A DNA stretch of 47,414 nucleotides from an uncultured Schlesneria sp. (GTDB lineage: Bacteria; Planctomycetota; Planctomycetia; Planctomycetales; Planctomycetaceae): contig CAIOKO010000251.1 in NCBI GenBank assembly GCA_903858935.1, positions 1-47,414 on the forward strand, read 5' to 3'. Under the pieces are notes generated by a model, which saw nothing but the letters and a program-made list of their open reading frames with translations, made no database searches and was not told the origin of the DNA. This document shows, piece after piece, positions 27,465 to 39,200 of this stretch (position 1 is its first letter; each line of letters begins with the position of its first letter). Position numbers and translations under genes: made by a program.

Positions 27465-28934
27465 ATGATACGCGCCATGACCCATCAAAAGTTTGAATTT
27501 TCTGATAATCAGTCCGAAGAGATTGCCCGGCGTTTATTCCTGAAGCAGCTGGCGGTGGCCAGTGCGGCAACGCTGGCGGTGAACGAGCCGAAATTGCTGC
27601 GTGCCGAGTCAGTTGAGCATCCGCGTCCAACTGCCGACTCGTGTATCCTGCTTTGGATGGGTGGCGGGATGGCCGCTCCAGATACATTCGATCCCAAGAA
27701 GTATGTTCCTTTCGAAGTTGGCGTCCCCGTGAAAGAGATCGGCAGCACATTCCCTGCGATCGATACTGTGGTGGACAACATCAAGATCACCAAGGGCTTC
27801 GAAAACGTCGCAAAGATTCTCGATCGCGGTACGCTGATCCGCTCGCACGTGTTACCCGATTTAGGCAGCATTCTGCACTCACGTCATCAGTACCATTGGC
27901 ACACGGGATATGTACCTCCTCAGACAGTGGCGTGCCCACACCTAGGTGCCTGGATGGCACGGGTACTCGGCCCGAAAAACCCCGTCATGCCGCCGTTCAT
28001 TACGATCGGTCAGCGGTTGGAAGGTGTCGGCGAATCGGAAGAATTGAAAGCGTTTACTACGGCCGGCTTTTTCGGAAGTCAGCACGGTCCCATGGTTTTG
28101 CCTTACCCCGATCAAGCGGCTCAATCGGTTCGCCCGCCGAAAGGGATGGAATCAGGCCGGTTTGAAAGTCGGCAACGTCTTTTCCAGAAGTTGCTCGATC
28201 GATCACCTCAACGGGACCGGATGAGCGACTTCCAGCAGCAATCCTATTTACGTTCGCTGGACGGAGCCCATCGGCTGCTCAGCTCCAAAGATCGGGCCGC
28301 ATTTGATCTGAGCCTGGAACCGAAAGAGAGCGCGGAACTTTACGGAACCAGCCAGTTCGGTCGCGGCTGTTTACTTGCGAGACGACTCGTGGAGTCGGGT
28401 GCCCGGTTCGTAGAAGTCACCACAGAATATGTCCCGTTCCTGAACTGGGACACTCATGCCAACGGCCACGAAACTTTGGTTCGGATGAAGCAGGAGATCG
28501 ATCAACCAATTGCTCGATTGATTCTCGACCTGGAATCGCGAGGGTTACTCGACCGGACGCTGGTGATTCTTGCAAGCGAGTTCAGCCGCGACATGATCAT
28601 GGAAGGAAAGCCCGGTTCCACCGCAAATGATCAGACATCCTTCCCCGTTGAGAAACTGGCGGAGATGAAACATTACGGACAACATCGACACTTCACGGGT
28701 GGATCGTGCGTACTGATGTTCGGTGGCGGAATGAAGCGAGGCCTCTTGTACGGAACCTCGGCACCAGAACGTCCCTATGTGGCGATTGACAAGCCGATCA
28801 GCGTGATGGACCTGCACGCCACGATCTTCACGGCCATGGGAATCAGCCCTAAAACGACATTCGAAGTTGAAGGTCGACCGTTTTACCCGACGGAAGACGG
28901 GCAGGGTAAAGCCGTCCGCGAACTCTTCCTGTAA
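27465..28934 (+). CDS. DUF1501 family protein, partner of the PSD1 cytochrome
   Basis: A 489-aa protein with a twin-arginine-like signal further in than usual (EEIARRLFLKQLAVASAATL, RR at 22-23). The DUF1501 signatures are WMGGGMAAPDTFDPKKY, an early active-site-like block as in the sulfatase fold, then LVILASEFSRDM and a His-rich QHRHFTGG segment. It starts 13 bases after the cytochrome gene, so the two form one transcript, the usual order in planctomycetes. The start could also be the ATG four codons later. It differs clearly from the other DUF1501 gene and is not a recent duplicate. Confidence 0.88.
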   Translation: MIRAMTHQKFEFSDNQSEEIARRLFLKQLAVASAATLAVNEPKLLRAESVEHPRPTADSCILLWMGGGMAAPDTFDPKKYVPFEVGVPVKEIGSTFPAIDTVVDNIKITKGFENVAKILDRGTLIRSHVLPDLGSILHSRHQYHWHTGYVPPQTVACPHLGAWMARVLGPKNPVMPPFITIGQRLEGVGESEELKAFTTAGFFGSQHGPMVLPYPDQAAQSVRPPKGMESGRFESRQRLFQKLLDRSPQRDRMSDFQQQSYLRSLDGAHRLLSSKDRAAFDLSLEPKESAELYGTSQFGRGCLLARRLVESGARFVEVTTEYVPFLNWDTHANGHETLVRMKQEIDQPIARLILDLESRGLLDRTLVILASEFSRDMIMEGKPGSTANDQTSFPVEKLAEMKHYGQHRHFTGGSCVLMFGGGMKRGLLYGTSAPERPYVAIDKPISVMDLHATIFTAMGISPKTTFEVEGRPFYPTEDGQGKAVRELFL

Positions 28935-29054
28935 CGACCAAATCATCTCGAAGTCAGTTGATTGCGATGTCGCGCGACGCGAAGATATTAGTCTGTATCA
29001 TTCTAGATTGAATATTCTCGGCCCAGACTGAATGGGTACGAAGAAGGAACTGAC

Positions 29055-30647
29055 ATGACGACGCATCCAGTACTGATCAATGGCCAGTGGAGAGCTTCTG
29101 CGGGAAAGCAAACGTTTCAGGCAGTGAATCCAGCAACCACGGAACCCCTTCCAGGCAACTATCCCGTCAGTCCGTGGGCCGAAGTCGAAGAGGCTATTAA
29201 TGCCGCCGCCAGGGCATCCGAGATCGTACGCGAATGGAGTGGATCGCGGTTCGCGGAATTTCTTGAAGAATACGTCAAACGAATTGAACAACGCGCTCCG
29301 GAACTAATTGCCGTCGCCAATCTGGAAACGGGATTGCCAGTAGTTCCTCGACTGCAAGATGTGGAGATGCCACGAACAACGAATCAACTGCGTCAAGGGG
29401 CGAAAGCCGCTCGTGACGGATCGTGGGTCGAAGCAACGATCGACACCGCGAGTAACATTCGATCGATGTTCGGGCCAATCGGCCCGGTGGCAGTATTTGG
29501 TCCAAACAATTTCCCCTTTGCCTTTAATGGAATTGTGGGTGGGGATTTTGTTGCGGCAGTCGCAGCGGGTAACCCGGTAATTGCGAAAGGTCATTCGTCA
29601 CATCCGTCAACAACTCGATTGTTCGCGGAAATTGCAAATCAGGCAGCAGAAGCAACGGGAATGCCTGCTGGGTTTGTGCAATTGATCTACCGCACAGAAC
29701 ATCGCGACGGCGTGAAGCTGGTCTCGCACCACTCGTTAGGTGCAGTTGGTTATACAGGCGCACGATCGGCAGGCGTCGTCCTGAAAGAGGCAGCCGATCG
29801 AGTCGGCAAGCCGATTTACCTGGAACTTTCCAGCATCAATCCTGTCTACTTTTTGCCAGGCGCACTTTCAGAACGGGTCACTGCATGTGCTGAGCAATTC
29901 TCGACGAGTTGCCTGATGGCGGTAGGGCAATTCTGCACGAATCCGGGGCTGATCTTCACACTGGCTGGCCCAAACACGGAAGCGTTCATTAGTCAGGTCA
30001 CCGAAAAGTTTGCGGCAGCTCCCGTCGGAACGTTGCTAAGCGAAGGGGTTCAAAAGAACCTGCATTCAGGAATCCAGACACTGGTGCGAGCCGGCGCACA
30101 GCTTTTGACAGGCGGTTCGCTCGGTGGGGGGAAGGGCTATTGTTGTCAGAATACGTTACTTCGGGTGACCGGCGAACAGTTCGTGCGAAGACCAGATTTG
30201 CTTCAGACGGAAGCATTCGGTAATTCGTCGCTGATTGTTGTCGCGGCGAACGAAGCGGAGTTGCTGGCGGCGACCCGCTGCCTCGAAGGCAATTTGACTG
30301 GCAGTGTGTATTCCGCCAACGACGGTTCTGACGATGCGTTGTACCAAGAGATCGCAACTATTCTCCGTCAGAAAGTTGGGCGTTTGTTGAACGATAAGAT
30401 GCCGACTGGCGTCGCCGTCGTCCCATCAATGAATCATGGAGGCCCATTCCCAGCAACAGGTCATCCAGGCTTTACGGCGGTTGGCATTCCGTCATCCATT
30501 AAACGATTTGCGATGCTTCAATGCTATGACAACGTTCGACCGCAGCGATTGCCTCCGTCACTTCAAAACAAAAATCCTACCGGTTCATTATGGCGACGAA
30601 TTGATGGAACGTGGAGCCAAGCCGATGTGTCGACCCCAAAGACATGA
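29055..30647 (+). CDS. Aldehyde dehydrogenase (2,5-dioxovalerate dehydrogenase-like)
   Basis: A 530-aa cytoplasmic NAD(P)-dependent aldehyde dehydrogenase. The catalytic Cys294 (GQFCTNPGL) and the general base Glu257 (YLELSSINPV) are visible, as are the cofactor segment VFGPNNFPFAFN and the Lys of AGNPVIAKGHSSHP. The GHSSHPSTT and CTNPGL patterns are those of alpha-ketoglutarate-semialdehyde dehydrogenases, which act at the end of sugar-acid and hydroxyproline breakdown. AAGGA lies six bases before the ATG. No partner sugar-acid enzymes are in the window, so the substrate remains an inference. It is convergent with the MnmE-like gene. Confidence 0.9.
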   Translation: MTTHPVLINGQWRASAGKQTFQAVNPATTEPLPGNYPVSPWAEVEEAINAAARASEIVREWSGSRFAEFLEEYVKRIEQRAPELIAVANLETGLPVVPRLQDVEMPRTTNQLRQGAKAARDGSWVEATIDTASNIRSMFGPIGPVAVFGPNNFPFAFNGIVGGDFVAAVAAGNPVIAKGHSSHPSTTRLFAEIANQAAEATGMPAGFVQLIYRTEHRDGVKLVSHHSLGAVGYTGARSAGVVLKEAADRVGKPIYLELSSINPVYFLPGALSERVTACAEQFSTSCLMAVGQFCTNPGLIFTLAGPNTEAFISQVTEKFAAAPVGTLLSEGVQKNLHSGIQTLVRAGAQLLTGGSLGGGKGYCCQNTLLRVTGEQFVRRPDLLQTEAFGNSSLIVVAANEAELLAATRCLEGNLTGSVYSANDGSDDALYQEIATILRQKVGRLLNDKMPTGVAVVPSMNHGGPFPATGHPGFTAVGIPSSIKRFAMLQCYDNVRPQRLPPSLQNKNPTGSLWRRIDGTWSQADVSTPKT

Positions 30648-30716
30648 ACCTTTTAATGAGCGAACTAAGGATAACGGCACGCGATTTTTTTATTCACTAA
30701 ACGCATTGTATTGAAG

Positions 30717-31910
30717 TTACAAACAATTGATTGCGTTTCGAAAGTCCACCTTCGTAGTTGAGTTTCGTGCTGCCGTCAGAATATCGACTTGACGAGCTGT
30801 TATCGGAATTGGTGTTCCCGGTGGAGGCACGGCAGGGATCAATCGACTCACGATTTGTTTCTGCAACTCGTTCAATCCCTCTCCGGAAAGGGATGACACT
30901 TTGATGGCGTGATTTGGTAAATGCTCACGCCATTGATCTGGTAGATCGCACTTGTGAGCCACGACGATGGCATCTGGCCACTGATTCAGAAATTCGTCGT
31001 CATCGACCGTCGGCGTCTGGCTTAAGTCTATCAAGACCAGACACAGATCTGCGGCTTGTAATCGCTCGCGAGCCAAAGTAATTCCTGCAGACTCTAACTC
31101 CCCAGCCCCGCGTCTTATACCGGCGGTGTCAGCCAGGATGATGGGCCAACCTTCTAAGGCTGTCTCACCTGTGACGACATCTCGAGTTGTTCCAGGTTCG
31201 TTGAATACAATAGACCGCTGATACCCGAGTAGAGCATTGATGAGACTCGATTTCCCAACGTTCGGTCGACCAGTCAGCGTAACGCTCCATGGAGTGGACA
31301 GATGCAATCCGAAATTGGCCCATACAAGCAGACCATCAAGTTCGTGGTGGATTGATAAGAGAGAGTCCGGATCGAATGTTTTCAGCGTCGAAAATGCCGC
31401 TTCCAGTAATCCATTTGACTGCTCAAGAGCGATTTCTGCCGTTTTTGATGTCGTTGTTTGACTGACAACGTCGAGGCATTCCATGCTGAGAATGTCGTCT
31501 GTTAAAGCAATTTGAAGACGCCAATCGAGAATGTCATAGTCGGCTGCGGACAGATCATTAAGAACACGTTGAACGGCAGCATTGCCGCCGTGACAGTGAA
31601 TCTCAAGCATGTCATTCGCCATTCGACAAACGACCAGTTCTTCGAAATCGCAATTCCCCCATCGACCAAACACAACGCTATTAAACGGCTGCTGGTGAAT
31701 CAGCAAGCGATTCGCTGCGCGAAATAGGGACTCGAATACATTCGATGAATAGTCTTCAGCGGGCAAACCCAAGCCTCCTTTAACGCGTATTGTGGCAACG
31801 GCTCCGCGGCCGAAGGGAGTCATGACGGCGGCCGTTCGATCGTCTTTTGAAGTCATAAATAGGTTCAACTGTTTTTGTACTGCAGGTGTCACTGCGGTTT
31901 CTGTTTCCAT
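30717..31910 (-). CDS. MnmE-like GTPase, divergent and shortened
   Basis: A 397-aa protein resembling the tRNA-modification GTPase MnmE (usually about 450 aa). The N-terminal folate-binding domain ([32 protein letters not shown]) and a G domain with G1 GRPNVGKSS (214-222), G2 TTRD and G3 DTAG are present. The G4 motif is HKCD (319-322) instead of NKxD, and the C-terminus ends DFRNAINCL, without the final helical stretch and FCIGK of MnmE. It is therefore probably not the canonical MnmE; it may be a planctomycete-specific paralogue. The start overlaps the 3' end of coaX by 22 bases, so the two are translated together. Confidence 0.75.
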   Translation of the reverse strand: METETAVTPAVQKQLNLFMTSKDDRTAAVMTPFGRGAVATIRVKGGLGLPAEDYSSNVFESLFRAANRLLIHQQPFNSVVFGRWGNCDFEELVVCRMANDMLEIHCHGGNAAVQRVLNDLSAADYDILDWRLQIALTDDILSMECLDVVSQTTTSKTAEIALEQSNGLLEAAFSTLKTFDPDSLLSIHHELDGLLVWANFGLHLSTPWSVTLTGRPNVGKSSLINALLGYQRSIVFNEPGTTRDVVTGETALEGWPIILADTAGIRRGAGELESAGITLARERLQAADLCLVLIDLSQTPTVDDDEFLNQWPDAIVVAHKCDLPDQWREHLPNHAIKVSSLSGEGLNELQKQIVSRLIPAVPPPGTPIPITARQVDILTAARNSTTKVDFRNAINCL

Positions 31911-32752
31911 GCCGTCAGAACTAGTCCATGCATACCAAGCGATGGTAATGCGAGGAATCCAGGAAATTGAGTGCTAAGGACTGGACCGCCACCCCCCGTG
32001 AGAATCATCCAAGGAGAATCCGTCGTATCACTATTTCCTGAAAAGTCAGGCTCAGGAAGCTTTTGTTGTCGACAAATCTGGAGTATGAGTTCGCGAATCG
32101 CTCCCACTTGCCCCCAGAACAAACCATTACGAATGGCTTCCCGTGTGTTTCGGCCAGGCATCACCGGGATTTCACCCCCGAGATCATTTACGGGCATGGA
32201 TGGTAAGACAGCTGTGTAGTAATGCAAAGCTTTGGCCGACATTTCCAGCCCGGGAAGGATAGCTCCACCACAGAAGACACCTGCCTGTGAAACGAAATTC
32301 ACCGTTGTTGCAGTCCCGGAGTCAACCACAATCGCAGGCCGGGATGCCGGACGCAACGCATTTGCTGCGACAGCATTTAACAGACGGTCAAGTCCAACCG
32401 TCTCGGGCGAATCGACGTCAACCATAATAGGAATCGAAGATCGCTCACGAATGACCGTGGGAGGACGGGTACCAATCTGAGGCCAATCCTTCAGAACACG
32501 ATCGACGGCCCGAGGGTTTGATCCGGCGATAATCGTTCCTTCGGGCTCCCAACTTGACAGGGTCTGCCAAGGGATATCATCACCAACTGGGATCGCAAGA
32601 AAGCGACGGCAACTTGGCCATTCTCCTGCGACATCAATAACTTTGGAGATTGTCGTACGGCTGCGTCGATAGAACGAGCTGATTGAAGGGACAAATAGTC
32701 CGAATTTCAATCGGCTGTTTCCGGCTTCGACCACGAGCAATGGGAACGACAT
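31889..32752 (-). CDS. coaX: Type III pantothenate kinase
   Basis: A 287-aa ATP-dependent kinase for the first step of coenzyme A synthesis. The ASKHA-fold motifs are visible: phosphate-binding [12 protein letters not shown] at the N-terminus, the catalytic Asp122 in [22 protein letters not shown] (144-153) and [15 protein letters not shown]. The first motif has Glu where many family members have Asp (DxGN), a noticeable but conservative change. A GGAG ribosome-binding site lies eight bases before the ATG. The MnmE-like gene follows with overlap. Type III is the expected pantothenate kinase in this group. Confidence 0.9.
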   Translation of the reverse strand: MSFPLLVVEAGNSRLKFGLFVPSISSFYRRSRTTISKVIDVAGEWPSCRRFLAIPVGDDIPWQTLSSWEPEGTIIAGSNPRAVDRVLKDWPQIGTRPPTVIRERSSIPIMVDVDSPETVGLDRLLNAVAANALRPASRPAIVVDSGTATTVNFVSQAGVFCGGAILPGLEMSAKALHYYTAVLPSMPVNDLGGEIPVMPGRNTREAIRNGLFWGQVGAIRELILQICRQQKLPEPDFSGNSDTTDSPWMILTGGGGPVLSTQFPGFLALPSLGMHGLVLTAWKQKPQ

Positions 32753-32838
32753 GAAGTGATCTCCGACGTAAACAGGTTAACTGATCGACGTGACGTTCAC
32801 TGTAACAGGGCGCCCCCATAAACATCGATACAATTCTA

Positions 32839-35103
32839 TTATCGCGTTGCCGAGACTATGGGCACACTGACAGGTCGTTGTGTACCTAAAATCAACATTA
32901 GGAAAGCAATCGCGACCGTGGTACCCGCAGCCAAGATCCACAATGTTGGCAGGTGTTCTTGAGATTCCGTCCCGACCCCGAGCGTCGCAAGCTCATTGGT
33001 AAACGACGATACCGACAGCAACAGTCCATTGTGGAGTGTATGTAGCAACATTCCAGGCAGCACGCTACCTGTGCGATAGCAAACCCAGCCGAGGATGATC
33101 CCTAGAAAACAAGTAGGAACGAAACGCTCAAAAAAAAGTGACTCCATAACGATGACGTGAAACAAACCAAAGAGACAGCCGGAAAGAACAATCGCGAGCG
33201 GTGTCGACATTCCCGTTCTCAACGAGGTCAATAAATAGCCTCGAAAAAACAATTCCTCGCATACGGCGGGAATCAAGGCAAGCGTGACCAGTTTTGCTGG
33301 CAGCGGAATAGCATCGAGTGTCGTTTTGATCTGCTCAAACAAATCCTTCATAATTTCGAGCCGGTCAGGAGCGATTGCTTGTAGTTCCAGTTCATAAGCA
33401 AAGGGCCATAATGACAAACCAAGTAAAGCGGCTGCGGTGAACGAAACCACGGTCGATCCTCGCAAGCGAAACCCTTCACCCCATTCAACTCCGCTCCACC
33501 TCGCAAATAAAAGCGGTCCGATGGCAAATAAAAGAATCGTGAGGACCGCATTTCCGATCATTCGACCTTCGACCCACTGGCCAAGCAGTCGCCCTGGGAG
33601 ACCGCTCAAGATCAAAAATGCCGGGAAAAGTAGTGCAAGGCAAAACATCGACTGCGAAAGCGATGCTGCTCTCCGTCGTGTCGCTGGACGACGAAATAGA
33701 TCACTCCAGCTACCTTCGCTTCCATAAAGTACGGCATCCGTTCCAAAAATTCGAGCGGCAATAGAAAGGGCAACTCCTGAATAAAGTACAGTCGACAAGA
33801 GCGCCGCAAGCACCCAGGCGGACTGAGCTCGACCATCAAAAATGTCTCGCGCGAGAATCACGATGTTCACAAGCGGCGTAACCGACATCCATCCCGTCAT
33901 CTCGATTCCTGGCAGTAAGCATAGGACACCCGGGGCGAGAGATACCAGCATGACTGGGATCAAATAAGCCTGGGCTTCTTTGAAACTGCGAGCAAAACTG
34001 GTCAGGATTAAAATGACTGCGGCGAAGAATCCGGCAAAAACAATCAACAAACCAAAGATTAATCCGATCATCCGCAAGCTAATCCCACCCGGCGCGAACA
34101 TCAGATGTTCCAAACCAAGGGAATAAGCGGTGAGGACCATCGAAAACAAATTGGCGAGTGCCGTCAAAAGTGCAACTGCGAGCACAGCAATATACTTGGC
34201 AAACAATAATTCGTGTCTTGGAACAGGTGCCGAGATCAGAGCTTCTAACGTGCCACGCTCGCGTTCTCCAGCCGTGAGATCGATAGCTGGATAGACTGTC
34301 CCCGTGACCGTCATCAAAATTAGGATCAACGGGATCAACGAGGCCATCGTAAACTGCGGGCCCGAATCGACGGTGTGTATCGGCTTAGGAGTGTAATTGA
34401 TCGGCATTTGAAAAGTTGGATCGAGATCCCTCAAGTGCGTTAAAATTACAAAGTCGTTTACGGCCCGCAACCGATCTTCAACCATTCGACGCGCATCGAG
34501 ACTGTATGGCGAAGAGGAGCGGTAGCTCAGTTCAAAATCCCAAGGCCCCTCATCTTTACCCTCTTTCAGTCTAACTCCGATTTCAGCCGTTTGATCTGCA
34601 ACGAAACTGCCGATGTCGACCGTAGATTCCTGGTCATTCGACATCATGAATTGCCATATAGGGTCTTCTGGCGTCCCTGAGGGCTCGCGATTCGCAAGCT
34701 GCTGCTTTCCCGATCGTTTTGCCTGAAGAACGCCTCCTTCATGGAATAACCGACGAAAAACTCGACTGTCACGCTGATTAACAAAAGCAACTCGATATTC
34801 CGTCTTGGTCTTGCTAGTGGCTTGTGTGACCAACAACGTCCGAAATGTAACTCCAAGCAACGGATAAATCAGTAATGGCATGCCGATCAACGTGATAATC
34901 GTACGACGGTCTCGCAAGATCTCTCGTAATTCCTTCTGCGCCATTCGCCACCAGCGAAGCGATGAGAAGGGACGCAGCTGGTTTGCGTAACCAACGTGAC
35001 ATGTGACACTTGGATGCCCGACGCTTGTTGCGTCTATATTTCGAACTGATGAAGGTGTCGTTGAAAAGTCATCGGGACCATTGAAAGGCGGGTTAGTTTT
35101 CAT
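32839..35103 (-). CDS. ABC-2 type permease fused to CPBP intramembrane protease
   Basis: A 754-aa membrane protein. The N-terminal half is a NatB-like ABC-2 permease: [21 protein letters not shown] leads into the first helix, a large extracytoplasmic domain follows (about residues 80-260), then several helices ([20 protein letters not shown]). The C-terminal part (about 560-690) is a CPBP/CAAX-type protease domain with [20 protein letters not shown] and HTLHNGLLL, supplying the conserved Glu-Glu, Arg, His and His residues. The start is taken as the ATG at 35103, overlapping the end of the ATPase gene by 11 bases; a GTG three codons earlier is possible. It should pair with the ATPase upstream as an exporter. 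The protease target is unknown. Confidence 0.85.
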   Translation of the reverse strand: MKTNPPFNGPDDFSTTPSSVRNIDATSVGHPSVTCHVGYANQLRPFSSLRWWRMAQKELREILRDRRTIITLIGMPLLIYPLLGVTFRTLLVTQATSKTKTEYRVAFVNQRDSRVFRRLFHEGGVLQAKRSGKQQLANREPSGTPEDPIWQFMMSNDQESTVDIGSFVADQTAEIGVRLKEGKDEGPWDFELSYRSSSPYSLDARRMVEDRLRAVNDFVILTHLRDLDPTFQMPINYTPKPIHTVDSGPQFTMASLIPLILILMTVTGTVYPAIDLTAGERERGTLEALISAPVPRHELLFAKYIAVLAVALLTALANLFSMVLTAYSLGLEHLMFAPGGISLRMIGLIFGLLIVFAGFFAAVILILTSFARSFKEAQAYLIPVMLVSLAPGVLCLLPGIEMTGWMSVTPLVNIVILARDIFDGRAQSAWVLAALLSTVLYSGVALSIAARIFGTDAVLYGSEGSWSDLFRRPATRRRAASLSQSMFCLALLFPAFLILSGLPGRLLGQWVEGRMIGNAVLTILLFAIGPLLFARWSGVEWGEGFRLRGSTVVSFTAAALLGLSLWPFAYELELQAIAPDRLEIMKDLFEQIKTTLDAIPLPAKLVTLALIPAVCEELFFRGYLLTSLRTGMSTPLAIVLSGCLFGLFHVIVMESLFFERFVPTCFLGIILGWVCYRTGSVLPGMLLHTLHNGLLLSVSSFTNELATLGVGTESQEHLPTLWILAAGTTVAIAFLMLILGTQRPVSVPIVSATR

Positions 35104-35869
35104 TCGACTCACCCCCGGTCAAACTACCGGCAATTTTATGAGATTGTTGCATCAATTGAAGAAACATTTCAAATAACGTCGAACATCCAGTTGCCTGTTG
35201 AAGTTCTGCAAACGTACCTTCGTGACGTAGTGTTCCGCGATGCAAAAGCCCCATGCGATCGCAAATTTGCGATGCCTCGTCCAATCGATGTGTCGAGACC
35301 ACGACAGCCTTTCCGAGTGAACGAAGGTGACCGATATATTCGAAAATGACGTGCGTTCCGACGACATCCAGACCGCGAGTCGGTTCGTCTAGAAGCATGA
35401 TTGGCGGGTCATGCATTAGTGCACGGGCAAGCGTAACTCGTTGTTTTTGACCTGTACTAAGTGTCGAACATCTCTGGTCAATAAACCGCCGAAAATCAAG
35501 CAGATCAGCCAATGATTCTAATCGCTCGCGAGCAAACGCCGGGTCAACATTGTAAAGGTCAGCAAAGAACAACAGCATTTCTCGCGGCGTTAGCCATTGA
35601 TACAACCCGGCGCTGGCCGAAACCAGACCAATCCTGCGTTTCACTTCGTCAGGAAACTGTGAAACGTGAAAACCGTCCACGTCAGCATCACCACTGGTCG
35701 GTTGAAGCAATCCCAGGATCATTCGAAGCGTGGTCGTCTTTCCAGCACCGTTCGGACCGAGAAGGCCGTAAACCTCACCGGCTTTCACTTCAAACGAGAG
35801 ATTGTCGACCGCGACAATCGTTTTGCCGCCTGAATTGAAGTAACGAGTCAATTTATCGACGGTGATCAT
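35093..35869 (-). CDS. ABC transporter ATP-binding protein (NatA-like)
   Basis: A 258-aa ATPase of the ABC family that drives the permease encoded just downstream. All motifs are intact: Walker [11 protein letters not shown] (about 38-47), the signature [15 protein letters not shown], Walker [13 protein letters not shown] and the His switch STHRLDEA. Its length and the [14 protein letters not shown] opening match the NatA/CcmA/drug-export branch. The reading frame overlaps the permease start, so the two are translationally coupled. GGATAG lies upstream of the ATG, a weak site. Confidence 0.92.
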   Translation of the reverse strand: MITVDKLTRYFNSGGKTIVAVDNLSFEVKAGEVYGLLGPNGAGKTTTLRMILGLLQPTSGDADVDGFHVSQFPDEVKRRIGLVSASAGLYQWLTPREMLLFFADLYNVDPAFARERLESLADLLDFRRFIDQRCSTLSTGQKQRVTLARALMHDPPIMLLDEPTRGLDVVGTHVIFEYIGHLRSLGKAVVVSTHRLDEASQICDRMGLLHRGTLRHEGTFAELQQATGCSTLFEMFLQLMQQSHKIAGSLTGGESNEN

Positions 35870-36264
35870 CGTCTATCCGCAGAGATAGTGGGACGTAGGG
35901 AATTCATAATAGCGAGTCTTTAAGAACACCGCGAATGATCGATGTCAAACTTCAACTTCTGGCTTCTTTTATTATTCTTGGAATACCAGAACGCCACAAA
36001 AGGCTGCCCTGAAATTGTGACCTCATGGAATATCAAGCGGCACATCCCACATTGGTTTGGCCGTTTCTCGAACAAATACTAACTGTGTTTTCTCATCCAC
36101 AATCCCTCCGTCAGAAGCTTTTCACAAAATCTAGGGGATCGGCGATCAGATATGGATCAAAATATTTTGATATTCTCTACTGAGGATATCTTCAAAACAC
36201 TCAAGGTCGGACATAGAATCATGGTCTCTCCCCGCAATTATTTTTGTCCGAGGACTTCCCGCTG
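35870..36264. other. Divergent intergenic region, AT-rich
   Basis: A 395-base gap between the divergent ABC ATPase and the LamG/PPC-type gene. It must hold both promoters. It contains a perfect 16-bp palindrome at 36156-36171 and, a little after it, GATATT..GATATC. No other gene or repeat was seen. Confidence 0.45.
36156..36171. promoter_or_regulatory. Perfect 16-bp palindrome, possible operator
   Basis: ATCAAAATATTTTGAT is exactly self-complementary and lies 94-109 bases before the chosen start of the gene at 36265. AT-rich perfect palindromes of this size are common operator sites for dimeric repressors. The identity of any regulator is unknown. Confidence 0.45.
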
Positions 36265-39200
36265 ATGCTGACATACGCTCGCAGATTTGCTTTCGTTGTA
36301 CAACTTTTTTTATTGGCAGAAATTTCTAATGGGCAGGATCAGAACTTCCCTATCAGTTCCCAAGCAGTAGTCCACTTCACGTTTTCCGAAGACACTGGGC
36401 CGGCGAAGGACTCCGCGACAATTGGCCAGTTTCCCGACGAGGGAAAACTGATCAATGACCCGATCCGAGTGGAAAGCCCGTTTTGGAATCAAAGCAGGAA
36501 AACCGCTTTGCAACTCGATGCATCGAAGCATCAGTACATCGAAGTTGCCGATGGCTCAGATATCGATGCGTCTGTAGGAGTCACGATCGCAATGTTTGTG
36601 GTCAATCTCACGGAACCTGCCGATACGTCCTACCACGGCCTTTTTGCGAAGCGAGGCATGACAGACAGCAAATATTCCACGAATTACGGCATCAACTTTG
36701 TCACGGCTGGTGACAATTTTCAAGTTTATATTCACGATGGATCAGAATACCGCGTGGCAACATATGGATCGAAAGACGCGATCCCGTTCCGCAAAATGAC
36801 ATACATCACCGCCACCTATACAGTTGGAGATGCGCCCGGCCAAGACGCTGATACAGATGCCGACGATGTCCGGATACAGTACTTTATCAATGGAGAACCG
36901 CTCCTACCCAAATCCGCCACTAAGGGCTTTATTAACGGTAACGAAGCGTGGACCCTTGATGTCAACTTGGCAGGACTTTTGAATAATTTACCCCTGTCTA
37001 TTGGCCGTAGCGAAGTTGCGGGTGAATACACCAGCTGCGTGATTGGTGATTTCCGGCTTTTCCCGCGAGCGCTGTCGGCCGAAGAAGTAAAGAAATTGTT
37101 TCTCGAAGTTGCCGGAGAAAACGTTAAAGAATTGATCGCTGCCGACAAGCCGGTCCCCCACACTATCCCCGTTATCAGCAATTTGTCTCAGTCAGGACTG
37201 CAGACGGGTCACACAACACGATTGGTGATCAACGGGGCAGATCTCGGACCTGACCCGTCAATCCTGTTTCCTTTTCCAGAATTAAAATTCGATGTTGTCG
37301 AAGGGTCAGATGCGAATCATCTTGTAGTTGATGTAATGATTCCCGCAGAAACCGTACCTGGGATTTACCCGATATGGGTAAAATCCAAATCGGGAATGAG
37401 TAAATCAGCCTCTTTGGCCATCGATCGGTTGCCGCAAGTTCCCATGAGCAGTTCGATCGAGAAGCCAGCAACACTCCCCGCAGCATTTTTTGGAAGTCTG
37501 TCTGGAGGACAACAACAATTGGTTTACTTCGCTGGAACAATGGGCCAACGAGTTGTCACAGATGTCGAACTAAAACGATTTGGTGGAACAGCCAATCCCG
37601 TAGTTGAGATCAAATCACCGTCGGGAACACCATTGACGATTGGCTGGGGACAAAACTCTCTTCGCGGAGATGCGCGGGCTGAACTGATATTGCCAGCCGA
37701 CGGCATATACACGATTGAATTGCATGACCTGACCTTTAATGCACCGGGGGCGTCCCCATTTCGAATGAAGGTCGGAGATCTTAAATTGGTCGATGGGGTA
37801 CTTCCTGCTGCGGCTATTCCTGGTCAAATCGAAATCGAACCTGTCGGAACGGGATTCACGACAGGAACGAAGCTATCGGGGACATTTTCGACGCAAACGG
37901 CAAGTGGTGCGGGTTCGTTGTCACTTGCACAGGAGGCGGGATTCTCGGGCAGCGTTCCGTTTATCGCATTAAGCCACGGAATCGAACTTATCGAAGCGGC
38001 CCCCGCCACCGATGGTGCATTGCAAACGATCGATGCAACCTTTCCTCAGCCGTCAACAAAAACAGTCGCCATCAATGGACGAGTCGCAGCGAAGGGGGAG
38101 CGGGATATTTATTTACTAAATGTTACGGCTGGTCAAAAGTTGAAGCTCACGTTGCAAAGCGATTCACTGAGTTCCACACTGGAAGGCGAAATTAAGGTAT
38201 TTGGACATCCTGGCGGCAATTTGCTGGCGGCGACGGGCGATCAGCCAGCGATTGGCGACCCAAACCTGGAATTTAGAGTTCCTGCAGAAATTAGCCAAAT
38301 TCAAATTCAGGTGCGAGACTTGTTCGGACGCGGAAATCCGCGATCATTCTATAGACTTTTGATCGAACCGGCCGATCAGCCAAGGTTCGGCCTGACCCTA
38401 AATACACCCACCGTCAATCTTCCAGAAGATGGGTCGGCGATTGTTGAACTGCTAGTCAATCGCTTCGGATATCTTGGACCGATCAAACTAAGTGTTGTCG
38501 GCGACGATTCCGTCAAAGTTTCTCCCGATCAGATTCCGTCCAACCAGCAGGGAAAGATCTTGTTGAGACTCGTTCGAGGCGTGACCAACCAGGGGACAAC
38601 AAGTTCACTATTGCGTCTCGTAGGCGAATCCATCGACATCGAACCATCGATCAAACGCACGGCAACCTTGCAAGCAGGCGTCGTAGCCCCGACGTTCAAC
38701 GACACAATAGCCATGGGAAAGTCGCCAACTGCAGGCTTGTCATTGGAATTATTGCATCTCCCCACAGTCCTCTTCCGAGGTGTGACTTCTGAACTGGGTT
38801 TCGTTGTAAAACGCCACGCAGACCACCCCGCGGCGACATTACCGGTCAGACTGGCGCTCGATTCCTCAGAACCTGTCCGCAAACGCGATCCCAATAACGC
38901 TGCTGCAGGAACGTTTTCAGTCGTCTCCATCGGGCCTCGATTGATTCTTCCCGTTGAACCCGATCAGTCATTCGTCACGCTTACGGTTCCGTTGGAAGTC
39001 ACTGAACCGGTCATTAACTTTGTGCTCAAAGTGGAATCAATTCCGCACGCATACTCGGACCGTGTCCTCTCCGCCGCCTACTCACAACCGTTTCATGTTG
39101 AGATTAAAAACGCGGTGACGCCAAAGCTGGACGATGGATCGCTCGCGTTTGCCGGGGAAGTCGATCACAAACTGAAAGGAATCCTTCAGCGAACGGCTGG

